Below, piece by piece: positions 55,672-64,000 of a stretch of DNA of 64,000 nt. Positions within the stretch are counted from its first letter, which is position 1. Every line of letters begins with the position of its first letter. Origin of the DNA: Clostridia bacterium (GTDB lineage: Bacteria > Bacillota > Clostridia > Oscillospirales > UBA644); the NCBI GenBank assembly GCA_017427285.1, contig JAFRTE010000022.1, forward strand, positions 1 through 64,000, read 5' to 3'. The notes beneath the pieces were generated by a model. The model did no database searches, was not told where the DNA came from, and saw only the letters and a program-made list of their open reading frames with translations. Made by a program: the position numbers and the translations under genes.

Positions 55672-56901
55672 ATGAAAAAACCCGAAATTTTAGCCCCCGC
55701 AGGCGATTATTCAAAGCTCGTTTACGCGGTTTTATACGGCGCCGACGCAGTATATATAGGCGGAGAGCATTTTTCGCTCAGGACCGCTTCTGCAAACTTT
55801 CCGCCGCGCGATATGGCTGCGGGGATCGACTTTGCGCATACAAAGGGCGCAAAAGTCTACGTTGCGTGCAACGCGGTCCCTCACGACGACGAAGCGGAGA
55901 TGTTTCCCGAATACATAAAAGGCGTAGCGGCTGCGGGCGCGGACGCGGTAATTATTACCGATCCCGGGCTTATGATGTTGACGAAAAAATACGCGCCCGA
56001 CCTTGAAATACATATTTCGACCCAGGCGTCGACCGTCAACTCAGAGTCCTGCAAATTCTGGTACGAAATGGGAGCGAAACGCATAGTTCTGGGCAGAGAG
56101 CTTTCTCTTGACGAAATATCGCGTATAAGAGAGAATATTCCCGACGGCCTTGAGCTTGAAGCTTTCGTTCACGGCGCGATGTGCGTATCGTACTCGGGCA
56201 GGTGCCTGCTTTCCGATTTCATGGCGGGCAGAAGCGCAAACAGAGGCGAATGCGCTCAGCCGTGCAGATGGAAATACGCGCTTACGGAAGAAAAACGCCC
56301 GGGCGAGTATTTCCCGATCGAAGAAACCGATACGGGCACTTATATAATGAATTCGCGCGACATTTGCATGATCACGCATATCCCCGAACTTGTCCGCGCC
56401 GGCATAAACAGCTTTAAGATAGAAGGACGCGTAAAAACGGAGTTTTACGTCGCTTCCGTTACCGCGGCATACAGAAAAGCCGTTGACGACTGCTTTACGG
56501 ACATTATGAAGTATTCCGAAAATCTCGATAGTTATTACGAAGAGGTCTGCAAGGTCAGCCACCGGGAATACTACGAGGGCTTTTATTTCGGAAAACCGCA
56601 GAACGGACAGAATTACAGGGAATCTTCTTATATCCGCGACTACGAGCTTATCGCCACGGTCGAAAGATACGATACGTCAAAAAAACTGCTCAAAGTATCG
56701 CAGAGAAACAAGTTTTCAGTAGGTGAGACCTGCGAGATCATCTCCCCGGGAAGACCGTTTCAGACCTTTACGATAGGCAGAATGTATAATGAAAACGGAG
56801 AGTTTATCCTTTCCGCTCCGCACGCCGAAATGCCCGTATACATCGAATACGAAGACTATGTTCCGCCCTACTCGTTTGTGAGACGAAAAAAGATTGACTG
56901 A
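55672..56901 (+). CDS. U32 peptidase-family protein (TrhP/RlhA-like)
   Basis: A 409-residue protein of the U32 family. The signature is exact: ELEAFVHGAMCVSYSGRC, followed by NRGECAQPCRWKY with two more cysteines. Members called collagenase-like are now known to include prephenate-dependent tRNA hydroxylation (TrhP/YegQ) and 23S rRNA hydroxylation (RlhA); this length and the four conserved Cys fit the YegQ/TrhP branch, which carries an iron-sulfur cluster. True peptidase action is unlikely. ACGGAG precedes the ATG. Confidence 0.88.
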   Translation: MKKPEILAPAGDYSKLVYAVLYGADAVYIGGEHFSLRTASANFPPRDMAAGIDFAHTKGAKVYVACNAVPHDDEAEMFPEYIKGVAAAGADAVIITDPGLMMLTKKYAPDLEIHISTQASTVNSESCKFWYEMGAKRIVLGRELSLDEISRIRENIPDGLELEAFVHGAMCVSYSGRCLLSDFMAGRSANRGECAQPCRWKYALTEEKRPGEYFPIEETDTGTYIMNSRDICMITHIPELVRAGINSFKIEGRVKTEFYVASVTAAYRKAVDDCFTDIMKYSENLDSYYEEVCKVSHREYYEGFYFGKPQNGQNYRESSYIRDYELIATVERYDTSKKLLKVSQRNKFSVGETCEIISPGRPFQTFTIGRMYNENGEFILSAPHAEMPVYIEYEDYVPPYSFVRRKKID

Positions 56902-56915
56902 AAAACAGCAGAATA

Positions 56916-56949
56916 TAAAAAACAGGGGAAGCGCCGCAGAGCGCTTCCC
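56916..56949. terminator. Bidirectional terminator
   Basis: Stem GGGAAGCGC/GCGCTTCCC (56926-56949). On the minus strand it is followed by TGTTTTTT, so it ends the surface lipoprotein transcript; on the plus strand the tail is weaker. Confidence 0.8.
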
Positions 56950-56978
56950 TTCGTTATGCTTTTGTTTAACTGTTTTTA

Positions 56979-59900
56979 TTATTTGCTTACGGTAATGTTT
57001 ATGGATGCGACTTCGATTCCGAGACGCGATACGTGGATCGTAATCGTTGTGTTCGCTTCAACAGCTGTTGTATTTACCGTTACCGCTGCTGAGGTGTTGC
57101 TGAGAGTTATCGTTTCATATGACGTGCTGCCGTTTTCAAACGTTGCGATCGTTTCGCCCGTTGCGGAGGTGATAGACCAGTTGTATGTGCTTGTTGTAAG
57201 CGCATTGTTAAGCGTTACGGTAAAGCCGTTGCCGCCTTTAACGTTGGTCGTACTTGCTCTCAGGCTTGTGCTCGTGCTTGAGCTTCCGCTCGAAGAACTG
57301 CCGGAAGACGATCCGCTTGTTACTGTTACGTCGATATAGTAAGAAGAGCCGTCCTGGAGATTTACGGTTACTCTTGCCGTACCGGTTGCAAGCGCGGTGA
57401 TGATAAACTGGTTATTGAGGTTGGAAACGCTTACTCTTGAAGTGTAGTTGCTTGTTGCGCCTACTACCGTTCCCGTTGTGCCGAGAACTTCTGAAATCAC
57501 CTTCGATTCCTCAACGTTCATCGTAAGCGTCTTTACGGGATTGCCTACTTTGAAGTTTACGATAAGTATTGTCGTTCCTTTATCGTCCTTGATAGTTACT
57601 TCGGCATTGCCCGCTCTGTCCGCCTGCCACTGACCTTCGCCGTTTACGGTGATTACCGCGGTGTTGCTTGACGTATAGGTATATCCGCCGTATGATTCAC
57701 GCAGATTGCCCGTATCGCCGACAGACGCGTTAACCGTTACGTTTGCGGTTGTTGAAGAGCTGCTCTGCTTGGAGTTTATTACCATAATGGTAAAGTCTTT
57801 CTGAACGATCGATCCTGCGTTTGCGATCGCATATCTTACGGATGTTGAAAGCGTCGTTCCTATGGGAACGTTGTCGCCTACGGTGATAAGGCCGTTTGCG
57901 TCTATGCTCATTACATATGAAACGTCCGTTCCGCCCGTTGCAAGTACGTTGCCCGCGGTCCATGTCGGCGCAAGGCCCGTTACAAACGAACCTGTCGCCC
58001 CGATATCAGCGTTTGTGGGAGTATAGGTCGAACCCTGCATTACGCCGATAACGCTTCTTGTGCTGTCAACGGAACCCGTTGCGCTTACGATTACCGTACA
58101 TGTTGCTGTTATCTTGTTAGTAGAGAGATTTCCGCGTGTTTTTGCTGTGATCGTCGCTCTGCCCGCGCCTACCGCAATAACGGTTGCCGTGAGCCTGTTG
58201 CCTGAAACCTTTACTACCGACTCATCGGAGGAGAACCATGTTACTTCATCGTCGTTTACGGACGGTGTGGGCGCAACGGCTATAACCGAGGTGGCGCCCG
58301 TGTAAAGCGACAGCGATGTCGGATTCATCGAGAGAGATTTGATAGGTGTCTTTATATCCGTTGAGGGAGAGAGGATGGAAACCGTCTTCGGTTCGTATTC
58401 AAACTGGAGAGATGCGTCCGAAGAGCTTACAAATCCCGTAAGAGTTGCGGAACCTGCGGCAACTGTCGGGGTGATAGTGAAGCTGTTTTTCGTATAATCG
58501 TTTGCCGTTGTTCTCGTAATGGCTACGGTGTTGTCGTTTGTGCTTATCGCATACATAAGCGTTGCCTGCTGAGCGGAAGAAAGCGCGGGAGAGAAGGTAA
58601 GGTATGCGGAATATGCGTTACCCTGAACGAGGTCTCCGCTGGTTGTAACTACAACGCTTACTTTGATTTTCGACGAAACCTGCTGTGTTACGTCGCCCGG
58701 ATCATAACCGGTAATGCCGGAAGCTACGGTGCATTCGGCTTTCTTGCCGCTCGGCGTGGATGCGGTGATTACTACCGTACCGCTTGCAAGCGAAGCGATA
58801 AGAGCCGATCTTCCGTCTGCAAGAGGAGTTACGGAAACGATATCGGGATACTGGGATGTCCAGATCAGCGATTCGGAAGTGTCGCTCGGAGTTACCGTTG
58901 CGATAAGAGTATACGTCTGACCGAGAGGAAGCGTTACGGTTGCGTTGGAAAGCGTTACCGATTCGGCCTCCTTAAGTTTTACAACTACCTTGCAGGTCTG
59001 AGAGATGCCGGATTTCGTTTCGGTCACGGTCACGGTGGTCTCACCTACCGCAAGACCGGTTACTACGCCCGAAGACGTTACCGTCGCTATCGATTCATTT
59101 GCGCTTGCCCAGGTGTATGTGCCTACGGCGTCCTTCGGATATGCGTCGAATTCGAGCGCGTATGCCTGACCTACGTTGATATTTGCAGTGTCTTCCGCAA
59201 GAATGAGAGAAGTGATAACTTTTTCATTCGTTGAGGGAGTCTGAGTTTCGGTGTTTTCGGCAGGAGTCTGAGTTTCGGTGTTTTCGGCGGGAGTCTGTGT
59301 TTCGCCCTGCTGAGTTTCTGTTTCGTTGTTTTCGGGATTCGGGTTGGAGCTTGCCGACATTACGACAACAACGCCGCTTGCGGACTTGGAGCCCACGGTG
59401 TAGGTGATCGTAGCCATTTCAAAGTAGCTCGAGCCGATGTCGCCTATAGTGATGTTGCCTTCCGAGTCAACCGCGGCAACGGACGGATTGTTTGATGACC
59501 ATGTGCCTTTTTCCGTTGTGTTTGCGGGGGTTACGGTCGGGTTGAATTTCCACGGACCTTTCTGACCTACGTATACGGTCATCGACTGAACGTCGAATTT
59601 AACGCTCGTTGCCTTTACGGTCGTGGATGTGCCCGAAGACGAACCGGAATTGCCGGAAGAACCGGAGTTGCCGGATGAAGACGAGCCGGAAGATGTGGAC
59701 GAGGTGGAAGATGTTACCGTTACTTTACATGTTGCGACCTTATTTGTAACCTTGTCGTTTAACGTAGCGGTAATCGTTGTGGTGCCCGCTTTAACGCCTG
59801 TTACAGTACCGTTGAGGACGGTCGCTATCGTTTCGTCTGCGCTTGTCCAGATAATGTTTGCGGCAATGCCCGAGGGCTTGATCGTAGCCGTAAGCGAGGT

Positions 59901-60575
59901 AGTCTTTCCTACCGCAACGGATACGGTCGTTTTATTAAGCGTAAGACTCTCAAACGTATCTACGGGAGTATTTACGGTGATTATGCAGTCCGCCGTTTTT
60001 CCGCCGTCATCGGTAATTGCGGTTACTATCGCGGTGCCTTCGCCAACGGCGGTAACAACGCCCGATGAAACTATTGCAACCGACGGATCGGAGGTGGTCC
60101 AGCTGACGGCTTTGTTTGTCGCGTCTGCGGGAAGGACTGTCGGAGTTAAAACGGTAACGCCGCCTACGTCAAGAGTCTGTTCCATTGTGTTTATGGAAAC
60201 TCCCGTAACGGCGATGTTCGTTTCAAGTACCGTGATTGCGCAGTTAAGGGTTACGTCCTGATTTTCCTTGTCAAAGTGAAGTTTTGCCGTAACCGTGGCT
60301 GTGCCTGCCGCAAGAGCAGTTATAAATCCGCTCTGCTCAACGGAGACCGCCGAGGGGTTATCGGATGACCATACCGCGGTATACGATCTGTCGCTGTATG
60401 TATCGTCGTAAATAAGCAGAGCGTAGTTTTCGCCTGCGTTAAGAGTTACTGCCGTTTCGGAGAATTTGTAAACCGACTGAAGGTCTACCTCTTCTTCTCC
60501 GCACGCTGCCAGGAATGCGACCAGCATTGCGGCTACGAGGAGTAACGCAGTAATCTTATGAAATCTGTGTTTCAT
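56979..60575 (-). CDS. Large surface lipoprotein with Big2 (Ig-like) repeats
   Basis: A 1198-residue cell-surface protein anchored at Cys25 (LAAC). It is built of repeated bacterial Ig-like group 2 domains, visible as ...VSWTTSDPSVAIV...GVVTAVGEGTAIVTA and many similar units. Three low-complexity linkers break the array: SG-rich at about 287-316, a TETQTPAEN repeat at about 420-450, and SG-rich at about 1096-1115. No enzymatic domain is seen. Such proteins serve as stalks or adhesins; its partner is unknown. Single gene with own promoter and terminator; next to a small membrane protein. Confidence 0.88.
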   Translation of the reverse strand: MKHRFHKITALLLVAAMLVAFLAACGEEEVDLQSVYKFSETAVTLNAGENYALLIYDDTYSDRSYTAVWSSDNPSAVSVEQSGFITALAAGTATVTAKLHFDKENQDVTLNCAITVLETNIAVTGVSINTMEQTLDVGGVTVLTPTVLPADATNKAVSWTTSDPSVAIVSSGVVTAVGEGTAIVTAITDDGGKTADCIITVNTPVDTFESLTLNKTTVSVAVGKTTSLTATIKPSGIAANIIWTSADETIATVLNGTVTGVKAGTTTITATLNDKVTNKVATCKVTVTSSTSSTSSGSSSSGNSGSSGNSGSSSGTSTTVKATSVKFDVQSMTVYVGQKGPWKFNPTVTPANTTEKGTWSSNNPSVAAVDSEGNITIGDIGSSYFEMATITYTVGSKSASGVVVVMSASSNPNPENNETETQQGETQTPAENTETQTPAENTETQTPSTNEKVITSLILAEDTANINVGQAYALEFDAYPKDAVGTYTWASANESIATVTSSGVVTGLAVGETTVTVTETKSGISQTCKVVVKLKEAESVTLSNATVTLPLGQTYTLIATVTPSDTSESLIWTSQYPDIVSVTPLADGRSALIASLASGTVVITASTPSGKKAECTVASGITGYDPGDVTQQVSSKIKVSVVVTTSGDLVQGNAYSAYLTFSPALSSAQQATLMYAISTNDNTVAITRTTANDYTKNSFTITPTVAAGSATLTGFVSSSDASLQFEYEPKTVSILSPSTDIKTPIKSLSMNPTSLSLYTGATSVIAVAPTPSVNDDEVTWFSSDESVVKVSGNRLTATVIAVGAGRATITAKTRGNLSTNKITATCTVIVSATGSVDSTRSVIGVMQGSTYTPTNADIGATGSFVTGLAPTWTAGNVLATGGTDVSYVMSIDANGLITVGDNVPIGTTLSTSVRYAIANAGSIVQKDFTIMVINSKQSSSSTTANVTVNASVGDTGNLRESYGGYTYTSSNTAVITVNGEGQWQADRAGNAEVTIKDDKGTTILIVNFKVGNPVKTLTMNVEESKVISEVLGTTGTVVGATSNYTSRVSVSNLNNQFIITALATGTARVTVNLQDGSSYYIDVTVTSGSSSGSSSSGSSSTSTSLRASTTNVKGGNGFTVTLNNALTTSTYNWSITSATGETIATFENGSTSYETITLSNTSAAVTVNTTAVEANTTITIHVSRLGIEVASINITVSK
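59236..59305. repeat. 27-bp tandem repeat inside the surface lipoprotein gene
   Basis: A 27-bp unit beginning GAGTCTG recurs with period 27 at 59237, 59264 and 59291 (the third imperfect). It encodes the NTETQTPAE linker repeats and could vary in number between strains. Confidence 0.8.
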
Positions 60576-60662
60576 AATGAACCACCTTTCGAGTAATAAA
60601 TAATTTCAGCTGTGTAATTGGATCTGCGTGTTTAAGGGGCGCATTTTCAGCGCATATATCAT

Positions 60663-60691
60663 AATATACCATTATTTTTGCGATTTGTCAA
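60663..60691 (-). promoter_or_regulatory. Promoter of the surface lipoprotein
   Basis: Minus strand TTGACA (60686-60691), 17 bp, TATATT (60663-60668); leader of about 80 bases. Confidence 0.7.
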
Positions 60692-60810
60692 TACATGCCC
60701 GTGATTTTCCGAAAAAAAGAGCGGAAATTTCGCCGATTTTTCCGTTGATATATGCGTTTGGACTGAAAAAAACCGGAAAAGTTCCCGTTTTGAGAAAAAT
60801 TTATAAAAAT

Positions 60811-61290
60811 TTACTTTTTCATGCTCTCGATGATCAGCTTTATTTCCGCAAGAGGTCTGTTTACGTCTCTTTTTGCGATATACGCCGTCCACATCCCTTC
60901 GCCCATCTCTGCAAACGCGGCGCTGCCGCCCGATATTTTTTCGATATCGAATTCGTCGGTGTTGTAGCTGATCTTAAGAGTATCGTGAAGCTCGTTTGCG
61001 TAGTCTACGCCTGCGATCTCGCTCGCCTTAATATCCGTTTTCGGCAGGAATTTCGAAAGAGACACGATCCTGTCCTCATAAATCGCATACGTTTTTTCGC
61101 TGATAAGAAAAACATTGAAACCGAGCGTAAGCGCAAAGACCGCTGTTGTAACGATAAACACGGCGTATTCGTCCGCGTTTATTATATTGTATATCATCGC
61201 CGCGAGCGACACGGCAAGCATAACGGCGTTGAATACTACCGTACCGACGCGTTTCCGTTTCAAAAATACAGGATATTCCGTTTTTACCAC
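60811..61290 (-). CDS. Two-helix membrane protein with PH-like C-terminal domain
   Basis: A 159-residue protein: N-terminal cytoplasmic strand, two membrane helices (about 18-35 and 41-62), then a 95-residue soluble domain starting EKTYAIYEDRIVSL, which resembles bacterial PH-like domains that follow two helices. No function known. The start is GTG at 61290, 5 bases after ACGGAGATGGA; the ATG at 61320 overlaps the -10 box and is rejected. Confidence 0.7.
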   Translation of the reverse strand: MVKTEYPVFLKRKRVGTVVFNAVMLAVSLAAMIYNIINADEYAVFIVTTAVFALTLGFNVFLISEKTYAIYEDRIVSLSKFLPKTDIKASEIAGVDYANELHDTLKISYNTDEFDIEKISGGSAAFAEMGEGMWTAYIAKRDVNRPLAEIKLIIESMKK

Positions 61291-61310
61291 TCCATCTCCG
61301 TTTTTTATAT

Positions 61311-61339
61311 ATAATATCATTTAAAATCGGATAAGTCAA
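61311..61339 (-). promoter_or_regulatory. Promoter of the PH-like membrane protein
   Basis: Minus strand TTGACT (61334-61339), 17 bp, TATTAT (61311-61316). Confidence 0.7.
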
Positions 61340-61395
61340 GACGGACGTTTGAATTTTATGCGGCACACTGTTTATAAAAATTTAATATGTAACTC

Positions 61396-61424
61396 TTGAC
61401 TTGACGGCAGTATTCTGTTATAAT
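61396..61424 (+). promoter_or_regulatory. Promoter of the dnaD-dnaC-rlmA operon
   Basis: TTGACT (61396-61401), 17 bp, TATAAT (61419-61424); a second TTGACG box overlaps at 61401. Divergent from the membrane protein promoter. Confidence 0.8.
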
Positions 61425-61460
61425 TATAAAGTATAGGTATTTCCAATTTTTCAGAAAGCC

Positions 61461-62420
61461 GTGAGCAGAATGGCAGACAAGACAGTAATATTCGAAAACA
61501 GCCCGACGTTTTCCGTTCCCAACGAAATAGCAGACAGTTATCTCAGAGCGCCGCAGGACGCGTTGAGACTTATCCTGTTTCTTTTGCGAAACTCCTCAAA
61601 ATCGTTTCTCGAAACCGATATCTGCGCGGCGACGGGCATAGAAAAAGAAAATCTTGAGGCTGCGTTTGATTACTGGGTCGAAAAAGGTATTCTTTTCAGA
61701 TCGAAGCATAAATATACTCTTTCCCGTCCGCAGCTTAAAACTTCCGATATTCAGCCGTACTCCGCCGAAGAGGTCGCAAACAGGATAAACGGCGACAGCG
61801 CGGTCAGATTTCTTTATGACAAAACGGAGGAGCTGCTCGCGCGTCCGCTCAACACTACCGACGCGTATACCGTCCTTTCTCTCGTTGACTGGATCGGGCT
61901 TCCGCCCGAAGTTGCCGCCGTTTTGCTGCAGTACTGCGCCGACAGCGGCAAAAAATCGATGCGTCAGATAGAAAAGACCGCCGTTATATGGGCGGACGAA
62001 GGAATAGTTACGTTTGAGAGGGCGGAAGCGTTTCTCGCCGCCGAAAAAGAAAAAAACGAAGCTGCGAAAAAAACGGCGAAGCTGCTCGGTATTTCGGACA
62101 GAGCGCTCGGCGAAGAGGAGAAAAAAGTTTTCGTTGCGTGGCGCACCGAGCTCGGATATGCTGACGATATGATCCTTGCCGCATACGAAAGCATGATAAA
62201 AAGCATAGGTTCATACAAATATCAGTATATAGACAAAATACTCCGTTCGTGGAAGGCGGAAGGCATTACGGACCCCGCTCAGACGTCCGCAAAGAAACCC
62301 TCCCCGGCCAAAAAAGGAAAGCCGAAAGGGTATTCACAATCCCCCGACGCGGAAAAAACAGTAGACAAAACATGGGAAATCATGAAAAAGGCGGTGAACG
62401 GCGAAGATGAACAGGCATGA
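61461..62420 (+). CDS. DnaD-domain primosome protein
   Basis: A 319-residue DnaD-like protein: an N-terminal winged-helix half (PNEIADSYLRAPQDALRLIL) and a C-terminal DnaB2-type helical domain ending YQYIDKILRSWKAEGIT, then a Lys/Pro-rich tail. In Bacillota such proteins help load the replicative helicase at origins or restart forks. The start is GTG at 61461 or ATG at 61470. It overlaps the next gene by 14 bases, and that gene encodes the helicase-loader type ATPase, so the two should act together. Confidence 0.85.
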   Translation: MSRMADKTVIFENSPTFSVPNEIADSYLRAPQDALRLILFLLRNSSKSFLETDICAATGIEKENLEAAFDYWVEKGILFRSKHKYTLSRPQLKTSDIQPYSAEEVANRINGDSAVRFLYDKTEELLARPLNTTDAYTVLSLVDWIGLPPEVAAVLLQYCADSGKKSMRQIEKTAVIWADEGIVTFERAEAFLAAEKEKNEAAKKTAKLLGISDRALGEEEKKVFVAWRTELGYADDMILAAYESMIKSIGSYKYQYIDKILRSWKAEGITDPAQTSAKKPSPAKKGKPKGYSQSPDAEKTVDKTWEIMKKAVNGEDEQA

Positions 62421-63369
62421 ACTTTTCGAAAAGACCGATGAAGTCCTTCAGGAAAAAATTGCCGAATTCCGTGAAGCCGAGGCCCGCAGAATAGCCGCGA
62501 TTTACGAAAAACTGCCCCGTCTGAAGGAGATAGACGAAGAGCTGAGAAAAAATATGTCCCGCTTTACCGCTTTCGCATTCAGCGGAGACAGGAGCGAAGA
62601 GGCGTTCAACCGCTTCCGCAAAACCAGTCTCGATCTTCAGAAAGAAAGGGCGGAAATTCTTTCAGAAGCCGGTCTTCCGTCAAACGCATGCGAAATCCGC
62701 CACCGCTGCGAGAAATGCAAAGACAGGGGATATACGGACAAAGGGCTTTGCGAATGCTTCAAAAAGGAGCTTTCGGCGCTTACTCTTGACAGTTCGGGGC
62801 TTTCTTCCGATTACAAAAACAAAACGTTCGATTCGTTCAGTCTTTCCTATTATAAAAATCCCGCGGACCGCGAAAAAATGGAGCTGACTCTCGGATACGC
62901 GAAAAAATACGTCAGAGATTTTGCAAAAAAGAAGGAAAATCTGCTTTTTATGGGCAGAAGCGGTTCGGGAAAAACGTTTCTTTCCTGCGCAATAGGGAAA
63001 GCATGCGCCGAACAGGGCAACTACGTTTGCTACGTTACAGCGCAGAATATGATATCCGAATTTGAAGCCGAAAAATTCGGAAAAGGCGGCAAAAGCGGAG
63101 ATACGGAAAGATTTTTCGAATCGGATCTTCTCATCATAGACGATCTCGGTTCCGAATTTTCAACGCAGTTTTCCGAGTCCGTAATATACAACGTTGTAAA
63201 TTCGCGCTTAAACAGCGGCAGTCCTATGATAATCAGCACAAACTACCGCCCCGAAGAGCTTTCCGATTTTTACCACGAACGTCTCGTTTCCCGTCTTTTA
63301 AACGAATTTTTAACACCTGTTTTTGCCGATGTTGACGTTCGGGAGCTGAAAAAGCTCGGAAGAGCATGA
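62407..63369 (+). CDS. DnaC/DnaI-type helicase loader ATPase
   Basis: A 320-residue AAA+ protein of the DnaC/IstB-like group. Coiled N-terminal part, a zinc-binding segment CEKCKDRGY ... CECF at about 100-119, Walker A GRSGSGKT (183-190), Walker B LLIIDDLGSE, sensor ISTNYRPEEL and an arginine finger region HERLVSRLL. It should load DnaB helicase. No transposase is near, so an IstB role is unlikely. Its ATG is inside the dnaD-like gene; its stop overlaps the next start (ATGA). Confidence 0.9.
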   Translation: MNRHELFEKTDEVLQEKIAEFREAEARRIAAIYEKLPRLKEIDEELRKNMSRFTAFAFSGDRSEEAFNRFRKTSLDLQKERAEILSEAGLPSNACEIRHRCEKCKDRGYTDKGLCECFKKELSALTLDSSGLSSDYKNKTFDSFSLSYYKNPADREKMELTLGYAKKYVRDFAKKKENLLFMGRSGSGKTFLSCAIGKACAEQGNYVCYVTAQNMISEFEAEKFGKGGKSGDTERFFESDLLIIDDLGSEFSTQFSESVIYNVVNSRLNSGSPMIISTNYRPEELSDFYHERLVSRLLNEFLTPVFADVDVRELKKLGRA

Positions 63370-64000
63370 AGGACTGTCCTGTAATCTGCCCCGTATGCGG
63401 CAGCCCTCTGCATTTTGCAGAGAAAACCGCCGTCTGCAAAAACGGACATTCGTTTGACCGCTCAAAAGAGGGAAGTGTGAATCTTATACTGAACGGCTCG
63501 CCTTCTGCGGGCGACGGCGCAGAGATGGCGTCCGCAAGAAAACGTTTTCTCTCAAAAGGTCACTATTCGCATCTTCTTTGCGGACTTAAAGAGTCACTGA
63601 GAGATTATATTTTTCCGCAAAGCACCGTTATAGACGCTTGCTGCGGCGAGGGTTATTTCACAAACGCCCTTCAGAAGGAGTTTTGCGAAGCGTCGTTTTA
63701 CGGCTTCGATCTTTCGAAAAGGGCTCTGCGGTATGCGGCGAAGGATTCCCAAAAAGCGCTGTTTTTTGCAGCAAATATCTCGTCTGTGCCCGTAAAGGAC
63801 GGTTCGGCGGATATCCTTCTTCATATTTTCGCGCCGGTAAACGAAAAAGAGTTTCTGCGGCTTCTTGCACCGAAAGGCGTTTTTATACACGTTTTTCCCG
63901 GCAAAGACCACCTTATGGGGATAAAACGCATTTTATACGGCGAGCCGAGACAGAACGACGAAAGATCAGGACTTTCGGACGCCTTTGAAGTTATTTCATC
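63366..64000 (+). CDS. 23S rRNA (guanine) methyltransferase RlmA-type, cut by window edge
   Basis: The first 211 residues of a class I SAM methyltransferase. It opens with a zinc finger, MKDCPVICPVCGSPL then VCKNGHSFD (likely ligands Cys8, Cys11, Cys24, His28), continues with KEGSVNLIL, GDGAEMASARKRFLSKGHY and the SAM motif VIDACCGEGYFT. This is the RlmA/TlrB pattern, whose members methylate G745 or G748 of 23S rRNA. ATGA overlap with the upstream helicase loader makes it the third gene of the operon. The gene continues past position 64000. Confidence 0.9.
   Translation, partial: MKDCPVICPVCGSPLHFAEKTAVCKNGHSFDRSKEGSVNLILNGSPSAGDGAEMASARKRFLSKGHYSHLLCGLKESLRDYIFPQSTVIDACCGEGYFTNALQKEFCEASFYGFDLSKRALRYAAKDSQKALFFAANISSVPVKDGSADILLHIFAPVNEKEFLRLLAPKGVFIHVFPGKDHLMGIKRILYGEPRQNDERSGLSDAFEVIS

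Noticed and set aside
59236-59305. CRISPR-like short repeats
   Set aside because: The unit is contiguous with no spacers, and is in frame within a coding gene.
59620-60260. 212-codon plus-strand frame opposite the Big2 repeats
   Set aside because: A Val/Thr/Ser-rich mirror of the repeated Ig-like domains on the minus strand.
62407-63369. IstB of an IS21-type element
   Set aside because: The gene overlaps a dnaD-like gene and an rlmA-type gene, has the DnaI-like zinc segment, and no transposase or inverted repeats are near.

Overview
The window looks like chromosome of an uncultured, anaerobic, glycan-feeding Bacillota (Clostridia-type) bacterium. The signs are near-consensus sigma-A promoters (TTGACA, 17 bp, TATAAT) ahead of many genes, strong GGAGG-type ribosome sites, an FMN riboswitch driving RibU, a DnaD plus DnaC/DnaI-type replication pair, a ThiI without rhodanese domain, an NADP-type glutamate dehydrogenase, many lipoproteins, and no outer-membrane or LPS genes. 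This taxonomic reading is inference; no rRNA or tRNA gene was seen.

Layout. 0-3.4 kb: an AT-richer accessory patch with lipoproteins, zinc-ribbon membrane proteins and a decayed paralogue tail. 3.5-10.2 kb: ung, DUF2461, a TetM-like GTPase, then an engB-lysA-GH125 operon. 10.2-15.6 kb (minus): prfA, a small membrane protein, an M23 peptidase, murA, walJ. 15.7-16.6 kb: FMN riboswitch and ribU. 16.6-31.2 kb (mostly minus): radical SAM protein, GH130, three solute-binding lipoproteins, ilvE, and a response regulator-kinase-sialidase operon; a short plus-strand pair (dCMP deaminase and a membrane-anchored protein) lies inside. 31.2-34.2 kb: gdhA and an HD phosphohydrolase. 34.4-43.3 kb (plus): ThuA-like protein, Gfo/Idh oxidoreductase, two tandem solute-binding lipoproteins, rmuC, nifS-type desulfurase, thiI, cinA C-terminal protein. 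43.3-49.1 kb (minus): UroD-like protein, SGNH hydrolase, two GNATs, a TIM-barrel isomerase, an SSS symporter. 49.4-51.4 kb: an unknown lipoprotein behind two tandem promoters and a small conserved protein. 51.5-56.9 kb (plus): rhaA, icd, gpmI, U32 peptidase-like protein. 57-61.3 kb (minus): a 1198-residue Big2-type surface lipoprotein and a membrane protein. 61.4-64 kb (plus): dnaD-like, dnaC-like and an rlmA-type methyltransferase cut by the window edge.

How it works together. Several genes fit harvest of host or plant glycans: GH125 and GH130 act on mannosides, a cytoplasmic sialidase-fold enzyme sits with a two-component system, and there are an SGNH esterase, L-rhamnose isomerase, sugar isomerase/oxidoreductase proteins and a sodium symporter. 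The most striking feature is a family of five related sugar-binding-type lipoproteins with no ABC permease or ATPase anywhere in 64 kb; one has a terminator hairpin between its promoter and start codon. Other oddities are a uracil-DNA glycosylase whose only well-placed start is ACG, a candidate three-hairpin non-coding RNA at 31.0-31.2 kb, and a cluster of three hairpins at 24.4 kb.
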